From contig NZ_CP040882.1 in the NCBI RefSeq assembly GCF_006337085.1, forward strand, positions 1,116,001-1,180,000: a stretch of DNA of 64,000 bases. Direction: 5' to 3'. This stretch comes from Sutterella faecalis. GTDB taxonomy: Bacteria; Pseudomonadota; Gammaproteobacteria; Burkholderiales; Burkholderiaceae_F. Below, one piece after another: positions 51,970-60,980 of the stretch (its first letter is position 1; every line of letters begins with the position of its first letter). Made by a program: the position numbers and the translations under genes. Below the pieces are notes generated by a model, which was not told where the DNA came from, ran no database searches, and saw only the letters and a list, made by a program, of their open reading frames with translations.

Positions 51970-53505
51970 ATGAAAGCCATGCAACAACAACAGAAAACGG
52001 AAGTGCGCTGGGGGGCCCTGGTGCCCGCCTGCGCCATCACTACAGGCTTCATTGCGCTCGGCTTCACGAGCGAAGAAACGCTCGGCGATTCGCTGAGGAC
52101 CGCTCTCGAATGGGTTTCCTCCTATTTCGGCGCCTTCTTTCTCCTCTTTTCGCTCCTCATCATTCTGGTGACCCTCGGGATCAGCTTCACGCGCTTCGGC
52201 GACATTCGTCTCGGCGGCGAAAATGCCCGGCCCGACTTTTCCCGAACGACATGGTTCGTCGTGGCATTGAACGGCTGCATCGGCACGGGCATTCTTTTCT
52301 GGGCGATGGGCGAACCCATCTTTCATTTTGCGATGCCTCCCGCCGGCGCCCAAGCGGCTCCCTTCAGCCGCGAGGCAGCGATCTTTGCCGTTTCCCAGAC
52401 GATGATTCACTGGACGGTAGGCCAATACGCCATGTATTCGCTCTCCGGACTCGTCATCGGCATTCTGGCCTACAACTTCGGCCGCCACCTTTCCATTACA
52501 TCGTTTCTGAATGGCCTTCTTCCGCCAAAGCTCTACCGCTTCGTCGCAACAATCATTCACGCCACTTCGCTCTGCTGCATCGCAGGCGCCGTCAGCTGCT
52601 CCCTCGGCGTGGGTCTCCTTCAGATCGCATCGGGGCTCGAACACCTGGAACTCTTCAATTCAAGCGCATCTTCCTGGCTTCTGATTGATCTCGTGCTGGG
52701 CGGCGTATTCCTCACTTCGTCGCTTCTCGGCATCCACCGGGGATTAAGCTGGATTTCCCGCATCTGCACGGCAATCTTCATCTTTCTCATGCTCTGGGTG
52801 CTCGCGCTCGGCCCCACGCGCTTCATTGCCGATCTGGGCGTTTCCTCTTTCGGCATGTTCCTCAACGACTTCATTGAGCATTCGCTGATTCTGCCGGTCA
52901 TGGTTCCCGGAGAGACGTGGTCGCGCGACTGGAACATTCAGTTCACTGCATCCTTCTTTGTCTACGCACCTGTGCTCGGCCTCTTCCTCGCGCGCCTCGC
53001 CCGCGGACGCACCGTTCGGGAATTCATCTGGATGAACATCGTGGCGCCCTCTGCCTTCTGCATTCTCTGGATCGCGGTCTGGGCCGGCATGGCAATCGAA
53101 ACGCAATGGAGCGGAACCCTCGACATCTGGGCTTACGTGAACGAGCACGGAATGGAAAGCACCATCTTCTCACTATTCACGCTGCTCCCGGGGAGCCGGT
53201 TCCTCACCATCATCTTCTGCTGCGCAGTCTTCTTCTCTCTTGCCACGATGTGCGACGCGATTACCGGCACCATGGCGATCTGCTCTTCGAAAAATCTTTC
53301 GGTTGACGATCATCCGCCGCGCTCGCTCAAGATTTTCTGGGGCTGCGCCATCACGACAAGCGCTTATATCCTCATCGTCTCGGGCGGCATCGTGTCAGTG
53401 AGAAGCCTCTTTTCGATCATCGGCATTCCGACTGCGACGCTCCTCATGCTCTACATGTGGTTCCTGCTCACCCGCAGCACGCGTCTTTTCGCCAGACATT
53501 TCTAA
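51970..53505 (+). CDS. BCCT-family transporter 1
   Basis: A 511-aa inner-membrane symporter of the betaine/carnitine/choline transporter family (about 12 membrane helices). Family features: ALNGCIGTGILFWAMGEPIFHF in the TM3-4 region, and VYAPVLGLFLARLARGRTVREFI, the conserved block after TM8. Substrates in the family are quaternary amines such as betaine, carnitine or proline betaine. The position that is Trp-rich in classic betaine carriers is reduced here, so the ligand may differ. TTG 51946 is in frame upstream, but ATG 51970 (or 51979) fits family length. It is adjacent to a second BCCT gene and an amine-oxidase-like gene. Confidence 0.87.
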   Translation: MKAMQQQQKTEVRWGALVPACAITTGFIALGFTSEETLGDSLRTALEWVSSYFGAFFLLFSLLIILVTLGISFTRFGDIRLGGENARPDFSRTTWFVVALNGCIGTGILFWAMGEPIFHFAMPPAGAQAAPFSREAAIFAVSQTMIHWTVGQYAMYSLSGLVIGILAYNFGRHLSITSFLNGLLPPKLYRFVATIIHATSLCCIAGAVSCSLGVGLLQIASGLEHLELFNSSASSWLLIDLVLGGVFLTSSLLGIHRGLSWISRICTAIFIFLMLWVLALGPTRFIADLGVSSFGMFLNDFIEHSLILPVMVPGETWSRDWNIQFTASFFVYAPVLGLFLARLARGRTVREFIWMNIVAPSAFCILWIAVWAGMAIETQWSGTLDIWAYVNEHGMESTIFSLFTLLPGSRFLTIIFCCAVFFSLATMCDAITGTMAICSSKNLSVDDHPPRSLKIFWGCAITTSAYILIVSGGIVSVRSLFSIIGIPTATLLMLYMWFLLTRSTRLFARHF

Positions 53506-53585
53506 ACCAAACTCCATCCCTTTTCACCCTCCAAGGAGAAGCAACCCGGACCATGCACTCTTCGCCTTTCCTTCTATTTAATTTT

Positions 53586-53612
53586 CGGGATGATATCCCG
53601 CAATACAGTATT
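53586..53612 (+). promoter_or_regulatory. Palindrome pair upstream of BCCT transporter 2
   Basis: CGGGAT-GAT-ATCCCG (53586-53600) is followed by AATACAGTATT (53602-53612), 15 bases before the ATG. The order palindrome then CAGTATT is repeated upstream of the next gene (55219-55249). Confidence 0.45.
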
Positions 53613-53626
53613 AAATTTCCAAAATC

Positions 53627-55156
53627 ATGATTAAATCGAAAAAAACAGAACTTGCCAAAGGCATCTTCTGGCCCAGCTATCTGATCGCTGTAGGAGTGAT
53701 CATCTGCGGGATCCTCAACCAGAAGGAATTCGGGGCCTTTCTCAACAAGGGGCTCGACTGGGTCTCCCTCAACTTCGGATGGTGGCTCGTTCTCTTTTCC
53801 CTCCTGATCGTTCTCATCGTGGCGGGTCTTGCCTTCTCCAAGGCGGGCGACATTGTAATCGGCGGGCCTGGCGCCAAACCCGAGTACACCACGTGGCAAT
53901 GGTTCTCGATGTCGCTCAAGGGCGGCATCGGCACCGGCATTCTCTTCTGGGCCATGGGCGAACCCATTTTCCACATGGCCGCGCCCCCGGCAGCTGCCGG
54001 CGCCGCTGCGATGTCGAGGGAAGCAGGCATCTTCGCCGTCTCCCAGACGATGCTTCACTGGACCATCGCTCAATATGCGATGTACTCGATCTGCGCCGTC
54101 GGCATTGCACTCATGGCGTACAACCGCAAAAGTTCGATTTCGATCACGTCGATCTTCGAGCCCTACGTCCGATCCTCGCTCTTTCCGACAATCAAGACCT
54201 TCATCACGGCACTCTCGCTCATCTGCATCGTCGGAGCCCTTGCCTGTTCAATGGCGGTCGGCATCATGCAGATCAACAGCGGCCTCGACTTCTTCTTCGG
54301 CATCCCGGTCAACAACGTCACCGGCCTCGCCATCGCCGGTGCCATGGTCTGCGTATACGTCATCTCGTGCCTCACTGGCATCAAGAAGGGCATGCGCATT
54401 CTCTCGAGCTTCTGCACGATGGTCTTCATCGGCCTCATGATCTATGTGCTCGTTGCCGGTCCCACGCTCTTCGTCCTCGACCTCGGCACGGAATCGCTCG
54501 GGCAGCTCTTCAACCGCTTCTTCGAGCACAGCGTGATCCTCCCGACGATGACCGAAGGGGAAACATGGTCGAAGTCCTGGATCATCCAGTTCATGGCTGC
54601 GTTCTTCGTCTACGCCCCCATCATCGGTCTCTTCCTCGCTCGCCTCGGACGAGGCCGCACCGTGCGTCAGTTCATCCTGATGAACATCGGCGCCCCGAGC
54701 CTCTTCTGCATCGTCTGGATTGCCATCTGGGGCGGCGCCACGGTCTGGCTCCAGTACTCGGGAACAATGGATGTCTGGCAGATGGTCAACACGAAGGGCC
54801 TTGAAGTGACGATCTTCACCATCCTCGACTCCATGCCTTTCGCCCGCATCCTTGCCGTCTTCTTCATCATCGCGGTCTTCTTCTCCTTCTCTACCATGGC
54901 CGACTCCATCACCGGCACGATGGCCACGCTCTCAACCAAAAATCTCGGCGTCGAGGATGAAGCTCCGCGCTGGCTCAAGGTGATCTGGGGCGTTTCCTTC
55001 GGCGTGATCGGCTACCTGCTCGTTGCTTCAGGCGGGGCAGACAGCGTCCGCGGCATGTTCACGATTGTGGGACTCCCGATTTCTCTCATCGTCATCGCCT
55101 ACGTCTACTGCACCCTCTGCGAATCCAACCGCATGGTTTCGGAATTCAAGCGCTAA
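53627..55156 (+). CDS. BCCT-family transporter 2
   Basis: A 509-aa paralogue of the preceding transporter, with SLKGGIGTGILFWAMGEPIFHM, FAHxQ-like SQTMLHWTIAQYAMYSICAV and VYAPIIGLFLARLGRGRTVRQFI. The protein is closely similar over its whole length, which points to tandem duplication followed by divergence. No classical Shine-Dalgarno sequence precedes ATG 53627; two palindromes occupy the leader. It is likely co-regulated with BCCT 1 and the oxidase. Two parallel transporters for one pathway suggest either two substrates or substrate/product exchange. Confidence 0.87.
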   Translation: MIKSKKTELAKGIFWPSYLIAVGVIICGILNQKEFGAFLNKGLDWVSLNFGWWLVLFSLLIVLIVAGLAFSKAGDIVIGGPGAKPEYTTWQWFSMSLKGGIGTGILFWAMGEPIFHMAAPPAAAGAAAMSREAGIFAVSQTMLHWTIAQYAMYSICAVGIALMAYNRKSSISITSIFEPYVRSSLFPTIKTFITALSLICIVGALACSMAVGIMQINSGLDFFFGIPVNNVTGLAIAGAMVCVYVISCLTGIKKGMRILSSFCTMVFIGLMIYVLVAGPTLFVLDLGTESLGQLFNRFFEHSVILPTMTEGETWSKSWIIQFMAAFFVYAPIIGLFLARLGRGRTVRQFILMNIGAPSLFCIVWIAIWGGATVWLQYSGTMDVWQMVNTKGLEVTIFTILDSMPFARILAVFFIIAVFFSFSTMADSITGTMATLSTKNLGVEDEAPRWLKVIWGVSFGVIGYLLVASGGADSVRGMFTIVGLPISLIVIAYVYCTLCESNRMVSEFKR

Positions 55157-55181
55157 TCCTCTCAACCAACCTCAAACCAGC

Positions 55182-55205
55182 CGTTCCACTTCTTCAAGTG
55201 GAACG
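55182..55205 (+). terminator. Hairpin after BCCT 2
   Basis: A perfect 10-bp stem, CGTTCCACTT with AAGTGGAACG, loop CTTC, lies 26 bases after the stop. There is no T tract, so termination may be partial or the hairpin may stabilise mRNA. Confidence 0.45.
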
Positions 55206-55218
55206 AAACAAAACTCAG

Positions 55219-55249
55219 ATTACGGTATGCCGTAATTTAATTCAGTATT
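55219..55249 (+). promoter_or_regulatory. Palindrome and CAGTATT element upstream of the oxidase
   Basis: ATTACGG-TATG-CCGTAAT (55219-55236) is followed by TTCAGTATTT (55241-55250), 13 bases before the ATG at 55263. The same order of elements precedes BCCT 2. Confidence 0.45.
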
Positions 55250-55262
55250 TAAGGATATTAAA

Positions 55263-56585
55263 ATGAAAGAAGTCAATATCTATCCCGCAGAACTCGGCGT
55301 CAGCGGCTGGCTCGAAACCTCCAAATACAAGAACCATCTCTTCAATCAGGAAGAGGAAATCCGCGATGACTACGACTATGTGGTCGTCGGTGCCGGCTAC
55401 GGCGGATACGGTGCGGCGCTGCGCCTGCAGGAGCTTTTCCCGAACGCCCGGATTGCCGTATTTGAAGCGATCCGCATCGGTGCAAACGATTCCGGCAAGA
55501 ATGCGGGCTTTCTCATCGACGTGCCGCACAAGTTCGGCGACGACGTCTCTACGCCTGAAGACGAAAAGTGGACGGTGCGCCTCAACATGCACGCGATCAA
55601 CACGATGCGCCGCGAAATCAAGGCGAACAACCTCGACGTGGACTGGAACGAACACGGCAAATACCTTGCGGCCTACGAAAAGCGCTTCTGGAAGATTCTC
55701 GACCACGACAGGGAAATTCTCGACAACATGAACGTCCCCTATGAGGACGTCGATGCTAAGGAGCTCGCCCGTCGACTCGGCACGAAATACTATTCGCGCG
55801 CCATCTTCAATCCCGGCTCCGTGCTCGTGAATCCCGCCGATGTGATCCGCGCTCTCTTCACGTCTCTCAAGCCCAACGTGCACGTTTTCGAGAAGTGCCC
55901 GGTAATGCAGATCGAGGACCGCAGCAACCACGCCATCGTGAAGCTCCTGAACGGTCGCACAATCCGTACCAACGCCGTTATTGTTACTGCAGGTCCCTTC
56001 CTGCAGGAGCTGGGCCTCGTCGATCATCGCTTCTGCCCGATCATTTCCTACGGCGCGCTTTCCCGCCAACTGACGGATTCTGAAATGAAGGCTTTTGAAG
56101 GCGTCGTTCCCTGGGGCGTGACGGCTGCGAATTCTGCCGGCACGACGGTCCGCCTCACGAAGGACAGGAGACTCTTCGTGCGCAACGGCCTTCTCTACGG
56201 CACCTACTACACCTGCTCGCCCGAACAGATCCGTCGGTCGCAGACGCTTCTCAGAAAGGCCTTCAACAACCGCTTCCCGCTTCACACGCATGTCAATTTC
56301 GAATATGTCTGGGGCGGCATGATTCACCTCACGATGAATTCGAAGCCGGTCTTCGGCCGTTCCGGGAACGTTTTCTATGCAGGCGTCGGTGAAGGCGCAG
56401 GCATCTGCAAGGTCTTCACGATGGGCTACTACCTTGCCGAGTGGGCGAACGGCATGAGAAGCGAGGAACTCAGCTACATGCAGCACGACAAGAAGCCCTC
56501 CTGGCTCCCGCCCAACTTCATCTGCACTATGGGCGCTACCGTGCGTCTCTGGTGGGAAAACGCCAACGCCCAGGGCGAGGTCTAA
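55263..56585 (+). CDS. FAD-dependent amino acid/amine oxidoreductase (DAO family)
   Basis: A 440-aa flavoprotein of the D-amino-acid oxidase superfamily, related to gamma-glutamylputrescine oxidase (PuuB) and DadA. The FAD-binding motif VVVGAGYGGYGAALRL has GAGYGG at 43-48; the substrate side shows YGALSRQL, and the C-terminal block VFYAGVGEGAGICKVFTMGYYLAE contacts FAD. No signal peptide, so it acts in the cytoplasm. The enzyme would oxidise an imported or epimerised amine to an imine, which RidA can hydrolyse. It is transcribed with, or just after, the two BCCT transporters, and is followed by the IclR gene. Confidence 0.84.
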   Translation: MKEVNIYPAELGVSGWLETSKYKNHLFNQEEEIRDDYDYVVVGAGYGGYGAALRLQELFPNARIAVFEAIRIGANDSGKNAGFLIDVPHKFGDDVSTPEDEKWTVRLNMHAINTMRREIKANNLDVDWNEHGKYLAAYEKRFWKILDHDREILDNMNVPYEDVDAKELARRLGTKYYSRAIFNPGSVLVNPADVIRALFTSLKPNVHVFEKCPVMQIEDRSNHAIVKLLNGRTIRTNAVIVTAGPFLQELGLVDHRFCPIISYGALSRQLTDSEMKAFEGVVPWGVTAANSAGTTVRLTKDRRLFVRNGLLYGTYYTCSPEQIRRSQTLLRKAFNNRFPLHTHVNFEYVWGGMIHLTMNSKPVFGRSGNVFYAGVGEGAGICKVFTMGYYLAEWANGMRSEELSYMQHDKKPSWLPPNFICTMGATVRLWWENANAQGEV

Positions 56586-56727
56586 AGCCTGAACTCAGGG
56601 AAAGACCATCATTGAGGCCGGGGCTTCTAAAATCTGATCTGCAAGCAAGGCATCCCCAGAGCGGACTGCTTAGCATCGGATCAGACATAAAGGAAGCCCG
56701 GCCCAAATTACCCAGGAGATACTACCT

Positions 56728-57510
56728 GTGACCGAAACTAACCGCGAAAAGAAGTACTACACCATTGGTTCTGTTGAAAAACTCTGCGATCTTCTGGAGA
56801 TTCTTTCCACACAGGACAGCTGGGATCTCAACGAACTCGCCGCTGCAATGGGACTGCCCAAAACAACGGTGCATCGGTTCCTGCTCACGCTTCTCGACCG
56901 CGGCTACGTCGTGCAGGAAAAGCGCCGCGGCCGCTATTCGCTTTCCTTCAAGCTTTTTTCAATCGCAAGCCGGGTTGTTGAACAGACAAGCCTAGTGAAG
57001 GTGGCGCGCCCCTTTGAAGAGCATCTGCGCAATGTGCTTGGAGAAACCGTCAATCTTACGGTTCCGTCGGGCCCCTCCATGCTCGTCATTGACAAGCTCG
57101 TTTCTCCTCAGGCTCTGCGCCAGGACGTGCAGCTCGGAAGCTCCTTTTCCATTCCCTCTTCTGCTTCCGGACGCATCTATCTGGCCTTTGCCTCACCGGA
57201 CGACCGCGCCCGCGTGGAAACCGCCATTCGTTTGGAAGGTTCTGCCGAAGACAAGCAGAAGCTCCCCGACATTCTCGGCCGCATCGATGAAATCCGCGCC
57301 AACCGCATTGAGGACGACGATGAAGAGCAGTACGACGGCATTCGCTGCCTCTCTGCCGCCATTCTCGACAGCAGCAACCGGGCATGCGCAGCCATCTCGG
57401 TCTCTTTCCCGGTCATGCGTTTTTCGCCGGAAATACAGGAAGCCGCAAAGAAGGAACTCCTTGAAGCCGCCCGTCAGATTTCCCAGCGCCTCGGGGCTGC
57501 AGTCTTTTAA
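56728..57510 (+). CDS. IclR-family transcriptional regulator
   Basis: A 260-aa regulator. The N-terminal winged helix (about 12-75) includes LNELAAAMGLPKTTVHRFLLTLLDRGYV and the C-terminal effector domain (about 85-255) has SSASGRIYLAF and RCLSAAILDSSNRACAAISVSFP. The start codon is GTG, with CAGGAG 10 bases upstream. It is last in the BCCT/oxidase group and is the natural regulator of the locus. The palindromes upstream of ridA, BCCT 2 and the oxidase are candidate binding sites. Confidence 0.92.
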   Translation: MTETNREKKYYTIGSVEKLCDLLEILSTQDSWDLNELAAAMGLPKTTVHRFLLTLLDRGYVVQEKRRGRYSLSFKLFSIASRVVEQTSLVKVARPFEEHLRNVLGETVNLTVPSGPSMLVIDKLVSPQALRQDVQLGSSFSIPSSASGRIYLAFASPDDRARVETAIRLEGSAEDKQKLPDILGRIDEIRANRIEDDDEEQYDGIRCLSAAILDSSNRACAAISVSFPVMRFSPEIQEAAKKELLEAARQISQRLGAAVF

Positions 57511-57574
57511 ATCCTCGTTGAATCGGCCGCTTTAAAATTCATCCGTTGCACACTCATGTCTTCTGACTGCCCAG

Positions 57575-58438
57575 ATGCCTTCGAACTACCGCGGCCGTTT
57601 TGCTCCCTCTCCCACCGGCCGGCTTCATGCCGGAAGCCTTGCCGCTGCGCTGGCGAGCTGGCTCGATGCGCGCGCGCACGAGGGAACGTGGCTTCTGCGC
57701 ATTGAGGATATTGATCCGCCGCGGGACATTCCCGGCGCAGGAGAAAGCTTCATCGAAGATCTGAAGCGCTTCGGCATGGAGTCGGACGAACCCGTTCTCT
57801 GGCAGCACGATCGCTATTCCGCCTATGAAGAGGCGCTCAGGCGCCTTCAGGAACTTGGCCTCGTCTACGGCTGCGCCTGCTCGCGAAAGGAAATCTTTGC
57901 CGAGGACCTTCGTCTCGGCCTTCCCAAAGGGGTCTATCCCGGAACCTGCCGTGAGGGCACTCACGGCAAACCCGTCCGGGCGCTCAGATTCCGCGTGCCG
58001 TCAGGAACCATTTCCTTCCATGACCGCCGCCTTGGAGAGTTCTCCCAGGATGTCGAACGTGAGGTCGGCGACTTTATTCTGAAGCGCGCCGACGGACTCT
58101 GGGCCTATCAGCTTGCAGTCGTCGCGGACGATCTTTTTTCAGGCGTCACCGACATCGTGCGCGGCGCCGACCTCGTTGACAATACGCCTCGTCAGATTCT
58201 CCTCACGCGCGCGCTCGGCGGAACGCCTTCCCGCTACATGCATATTCCCCTTGTTCTCAATAACGAGGGAGAAAAGCTCTCCAAGCAGGCGGGCGCCACT
58301 CCAGTAGATGTTTCGAATCCGCTCGACGCGCTTGAAGCCGCCGGCCGCCATCTTGGAATTCCCATTATCGGCGCCGAAAACCCGGAAGGCTACCTCCGCG
58401 CTGCGCTTCCCCTCTGGGCGGAACGCTGGTGTCGATAA
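57575..58438 (+). CDS. gluQ: Glutamyl-Q tRNA(Asp) synthetase
   Basis: A 287-aa paralogue of the catalytic core of glutamyl-tRNA synthetase that attaches glutamate to queuosine in tRNA(Asp). The class I signature is SPTGRLHAGSLAAAL (about 12-26), the KMSKS loop is EKLSKQAGA, and the Cys residues of the zinc site are in GCACSRKE and GTCREG. The anticodon-binding domain is absent, as expected for GluQ (family length about 290-310). It is followed 31 bases later by the DMT transporter gene on the same strand. Confidence 0.92.
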   Translation: MPSNYRGRFAPSPTGRLHAGSLAAALASWLDARAHEGTWLLRIEDIDPPRDIPGAGESFIEDLKRFGMESDEPVLWQHDRYSAYEEALRRLQELGLVYGCACSRKEIFAEDLRLGLPKGVYPGTCREGTHGKPVRALRFRVPSGTISFHDRRLGEFSQDVEREVGDFILKRADGLWAYQLAVVADDLFSGVTDIVRGADLVDNTPRQILLTRALGGTPSRYMHIPLVLNNEGEKLSKQAGATPVDVSNPLDALEAAGRHLGIPIIGAENPEGYLRAALPLWAERWCR

Positions 58439-58469
58439 CTGCTCTTCTCTAAGTGAAGGAGAACTTCTC

Positions 58470-59363
58470 ATGGTCCGCCAGTCTCTCTGGATGCTCCTCG
58501 CGACCTTCCTTTTTGCGGTCGTCGCGCTTCTCGTCAAGATGGCCTCGGACTTCTACTCCGTCTGGGAAATCATCTTCTACCGGAGCCTCTTCGGCGTCGC
58601 CCTCTGCGGCGTCATCCTGAAAGAGAAGCATATTTCGCTCGCGACCACGCATCCCTGGCGCCATCTCATTCGATGCGCGATCGGCACGACCTGCATCACG
58701 CTCGGCGTCTATACGCTCTCCGTTCTGCCGCTTGGCACCGCTCAGACCTTCACGTACTCGTCGCCCCTCTGGTTCTGTCTCTTTCTTTCCATCTCGGCCG
58801 CCTTCGCGCGGCAAAAGCTCGAGAAGCCTTTGCTTTTTGCGGTTGCAGTGGGCTTCGGCGGCGTGCTGCTTATTCTGAGACCGGACTTTCCGGAGGAGGA
58901 ATTGATCGGCGCGTTCGCGGGCGTACTGGTCGGCCTCACCGGGGGCGGCGCTGACTTCATGATCCGGGATCTCTCCCGGCATGCCGAACCTCCGGAGCGC
59001 ATTGTCTTCTACTTCACGCTCACGGGAACGCTCGCGGGCCTTATTGCCTCTGCAGTGACGGGCTTTTCCCCTCATACCCTTCACGGGATTCTCCTCATCA
59101 TCGGGATCGGCGCTGCCGCCACCGGCGCGCAGCTCTGCCTCACGATCGGATGGACCTATGGTCATCCGCTCCTCAATTCCGTCTACCAGTTTGCAGGCAT
59201 CCCGTTCGCCGTGATCTTCGGACTCATCTTCTTCGGCGAGTCGCTCGACTTCATCTCGCTCCTCGGCATGGCGATTGTGACGCTTGCCGGGATGACGGCT
59301 TCGGTACTGCGGATTCAAGCCGAGAGACGACCTGCGTTGTCGAACGTAAAGAACTCCAGTTGA
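58470..59363 (+). CDS. DMT-superfamily transporter (EamA)
   Basis: A 297-aa inner-membrane protein with ten predicted membrane helices in two EamA repeats. Blocks include FYRSLFGVALCGVIL (TM2), PLGTAQTFTYSSPLW, and in the second half HPLLNSVYQFAGIPFAVIFGLIFFGESLDFISLLGMAIV. Family members export amino acids or metabolites; no substrate can be given. ATG 58470 has AAGGAG upstream; the frame open to 58308 overlaps gluQ and is rejected. Likely in an operon with gluQ. Confidence 0.88.
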   Translation: MVRQSLWMLLATFLFAVVALLVKMASDFYSVWEIIFYRSLFGVALCGVILKEKHISLATTHPWRHLIRCAIGTTCITLGVYTLSVLPLGTAQTFTYSSPLWFCLFLSISAAFARQKLEKPLLFAVAVGFGGVLLILRPDFPEEELIGAFAGVLVGLTGGGADFMIRDLSRHAEPPERIVFYFTLTGTLAGLIASAVTGFSPHTLHGILLIIGIGAAATGAQLCLTIGWTYGHPLLNSVYQFAGIPFAVIFGLIFFGESLDFISLLGMAIVTLAGMTASVLRIQAERRPALSNVKNSS

Positions 59364-59804
59364 AGACCCAAAAGCCAACACTTTTCCTTAATTTCAGCCG
59401 TCACTTGAAACACTGTTAAACGTTCTATTGACTCCCCTGCTCTTCATCAGCAATCTAAGAACGTCTTAAAAACAAACAAACCTGCATGTTTTCATGCAGT
59501 TAGAACTTGATCAAGTTTCGTAATTTTAATAATTATGATAATTTAAATATCATTTTTTAGTAAATTTTACAGAGTTTATGCAGGATTTATACGGCGGTTA
59601 TTACTTTATTTATCAGAAATCAGATAAATTTCTCAGAAGAATCAATCGAGACCCCAAGATACCTATGTAAACAGGGAAATTTAAAATGATTAGGTATTTA
59701 TACTAATTTGTATTGACCTTGTTTCTATTTAACATTCAGATATCAACTGTAGCGGGAATACAAGATCAACAATAACTGACAGGTTCCCCAAGGAGTTTGT
59801 CATC
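59364..59804. other. AT-rich non-coding region with palindromes
   Basis: No gene. Base composition drops sharply from the GC-rich upstream genes. Inverted repeats present: CTGCATG-TTTT-CATGCAG (59482-59499), the perfect 14-mer AACTTGATCAAGTT (59504-59517), and ATTTATC-N8-GATAAAT (59608-59629). These are candidate operators for the CadC-like regulator that follows, or binding sites for silencing proteins. The region marks the start of a lower-GC segment. Confidence 0.5.
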
Positions 59805-60473
59805 ATGATCAATGAAAAATGGCTGATCGGAGAATGGGAACTAAGTTCTGCCAACAACACCATCAGCCGATCCGGACATTCACACGTCTTGCCTCCACGT
59901 CTTATTGACACTCTTCTCTATTTTGCAAGACGGCCTAATGTCGTAATTTCCCGTGATGAGTTAGCTTCAAATGTATGGACGAGAAGCTTCGTTACTGATC
60001 AGGCAATTACCCAAAAAATTTTCGAACTTAGAAAAGTTCTACGTGATGGAAGGCCATCAAAGGAATCAATCGAATATATCAAGACCGTCAACAAACGCGG
60101 TTATTGTCTTGTTGCTCCTGTAGAACTTCTTGAAGAAAACGAGACGACTTCATATATTCCAGAGCAGCCGGCAGAATCCAAATACTCTGATCCAACACCA
60201 GAGAAATCCGCTTCGGACAAAGTAGCGCCAACCATTGATGAACAGGGAGAATCTATAGTCACCCCCGTTACCCCGCACCATTTAGGTGCGGCTAACAGCC
60301 CTGTGATGGAGGGAAACGACAGATCCAGTCAATATTGGAAACATAATGCTGAAGAGAATGTACCGGCATCCTCTGTTTCATGCGATGAAAATGAATCATC
60401 GTTGCAGCAGCGTGTCAAAAATGCTATTTGGCTTAATGCAGACTCTCTCGGATTCAAAAAAACAGCATATTGA
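59805..60473 (+). CDS. Soluble CadC/ToxR-type winged-helix regulator
   Basis: A 222-aa protein. The N-terminal OmpR/CadC winged helix spans about residues 5-108 (LPPRLIDTLLYFARRPNVVISRDELASNVW...DQAITQKIFELRKVLRDG...EYIKTVNKRGYCL). In CadC and ToxR this domain is followed by a membrane helix and a periplasmic sensor. Here the rest (110-222) is polar and low in hydrophobicity, with no membrane segment, so the regulator is cytoplasmic or its sensor half was lost. The gene is AT-rich relative to the window and lies in a foreign-looking segment. PotE-type antiporter genes are often controlled by CadC-like proteins, and one lies 2 kb away. Confidence 0.75.
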   Translation: MINEKWLIGEWELSSANNTISRSGHSHVLPPRLIDTLLYFARRPNVVISRDELASNVWTRSFVTDQAITQKIFELRKVLRDGRPSKESIEYIKTVNKRGYCLVAPVELLEENETTSYIPEQPAESKYSDPTPEKSASDKVAPTIDEQGESIVTPVTPHHLGAANSPVMEGNDRSSQYWKHNAEENVPASSVSCDENESSLQQRVKNAIWLNADSLGFKKTAY

Positions 60474-60492
60474 CTAACTCCTTAACAAAAAA

Positions 60493-60520
60493 GGGTGGCT
60501 GTCAGGCCACCCTTTTTTTT
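60493..60520. terminator. Terminator after the CadC-like gene
   Basis: GGGTGGC (60493-60499) pairs with GCCACCC (60506-60512), flanked by A-run on the left and eight T on the right, so it can act in both directions. Confidence 0.9.
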
Positions 60521-60596
60521 ACCAACGGTTTCGCTTGATTTCTTTGGACGTTTTCGCTTCATTTTACCCATCCTTCGTAGTTAGACCACTTAAATC

Positions 60597-60788
60597 TTAC
60601 GGACAGACGAAGCTATCGAAGCCTTGGGCAGAGACCCGCTCGAGATATGCTGCAACATATTCGGGGATAGCTTGCTGATCGTGCTCCCATTCAGAAACCA
60701 GAAGAAGCGATACGCGCAGAATTCTGGCCAGGTCTTCCTGAGAAATATTCAGCTGAGCCCGAATATTCCTTAATGTACATCCATTCAT
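60597..60788 (-). CDS. Small helix-turn-helix (XRE-like) protein
   Basis: A 63-aa protein with a lambda-repressor-like helix-turn-helix: NIRAQLNISQEDLARILRVSLLLVSEWE, then a short helix (EYVAAYLERV). The start ATG has AAGGAG upstream, so it is probably expressed. It resembles small Cro/C-type or YgiT-type antitoxin-like DNA-binding proteins, but no toxin gene is adjacent. It lies between the CadC-like regulator and the MATE pseudogene in the AT-rich segment. Confidence 0.65.
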   Translation of the reverse strand: MNGCTLRNIRAQLNISQEDLARILRVSLLLVSEWEHDQQAIPEYVAAYLERVSAQGFDSFVCP

Positions 60789-60980
60789 GATGACTCCTTA
60801 TTTATCAGGGTGTTGATATAAAGATGATATATTGATATTTAGAGATTTAAAATCTCTCCTGATCATCTTGATATAAACCTACCATATCTTTAAGGAGGCA
60901 TGATAAAAAGCCCTCGATTCCTGATATAAACCAAGGGCTTTTCAGCTTTCTTTTGACATTTATCAACAAAAAGGATTCTT

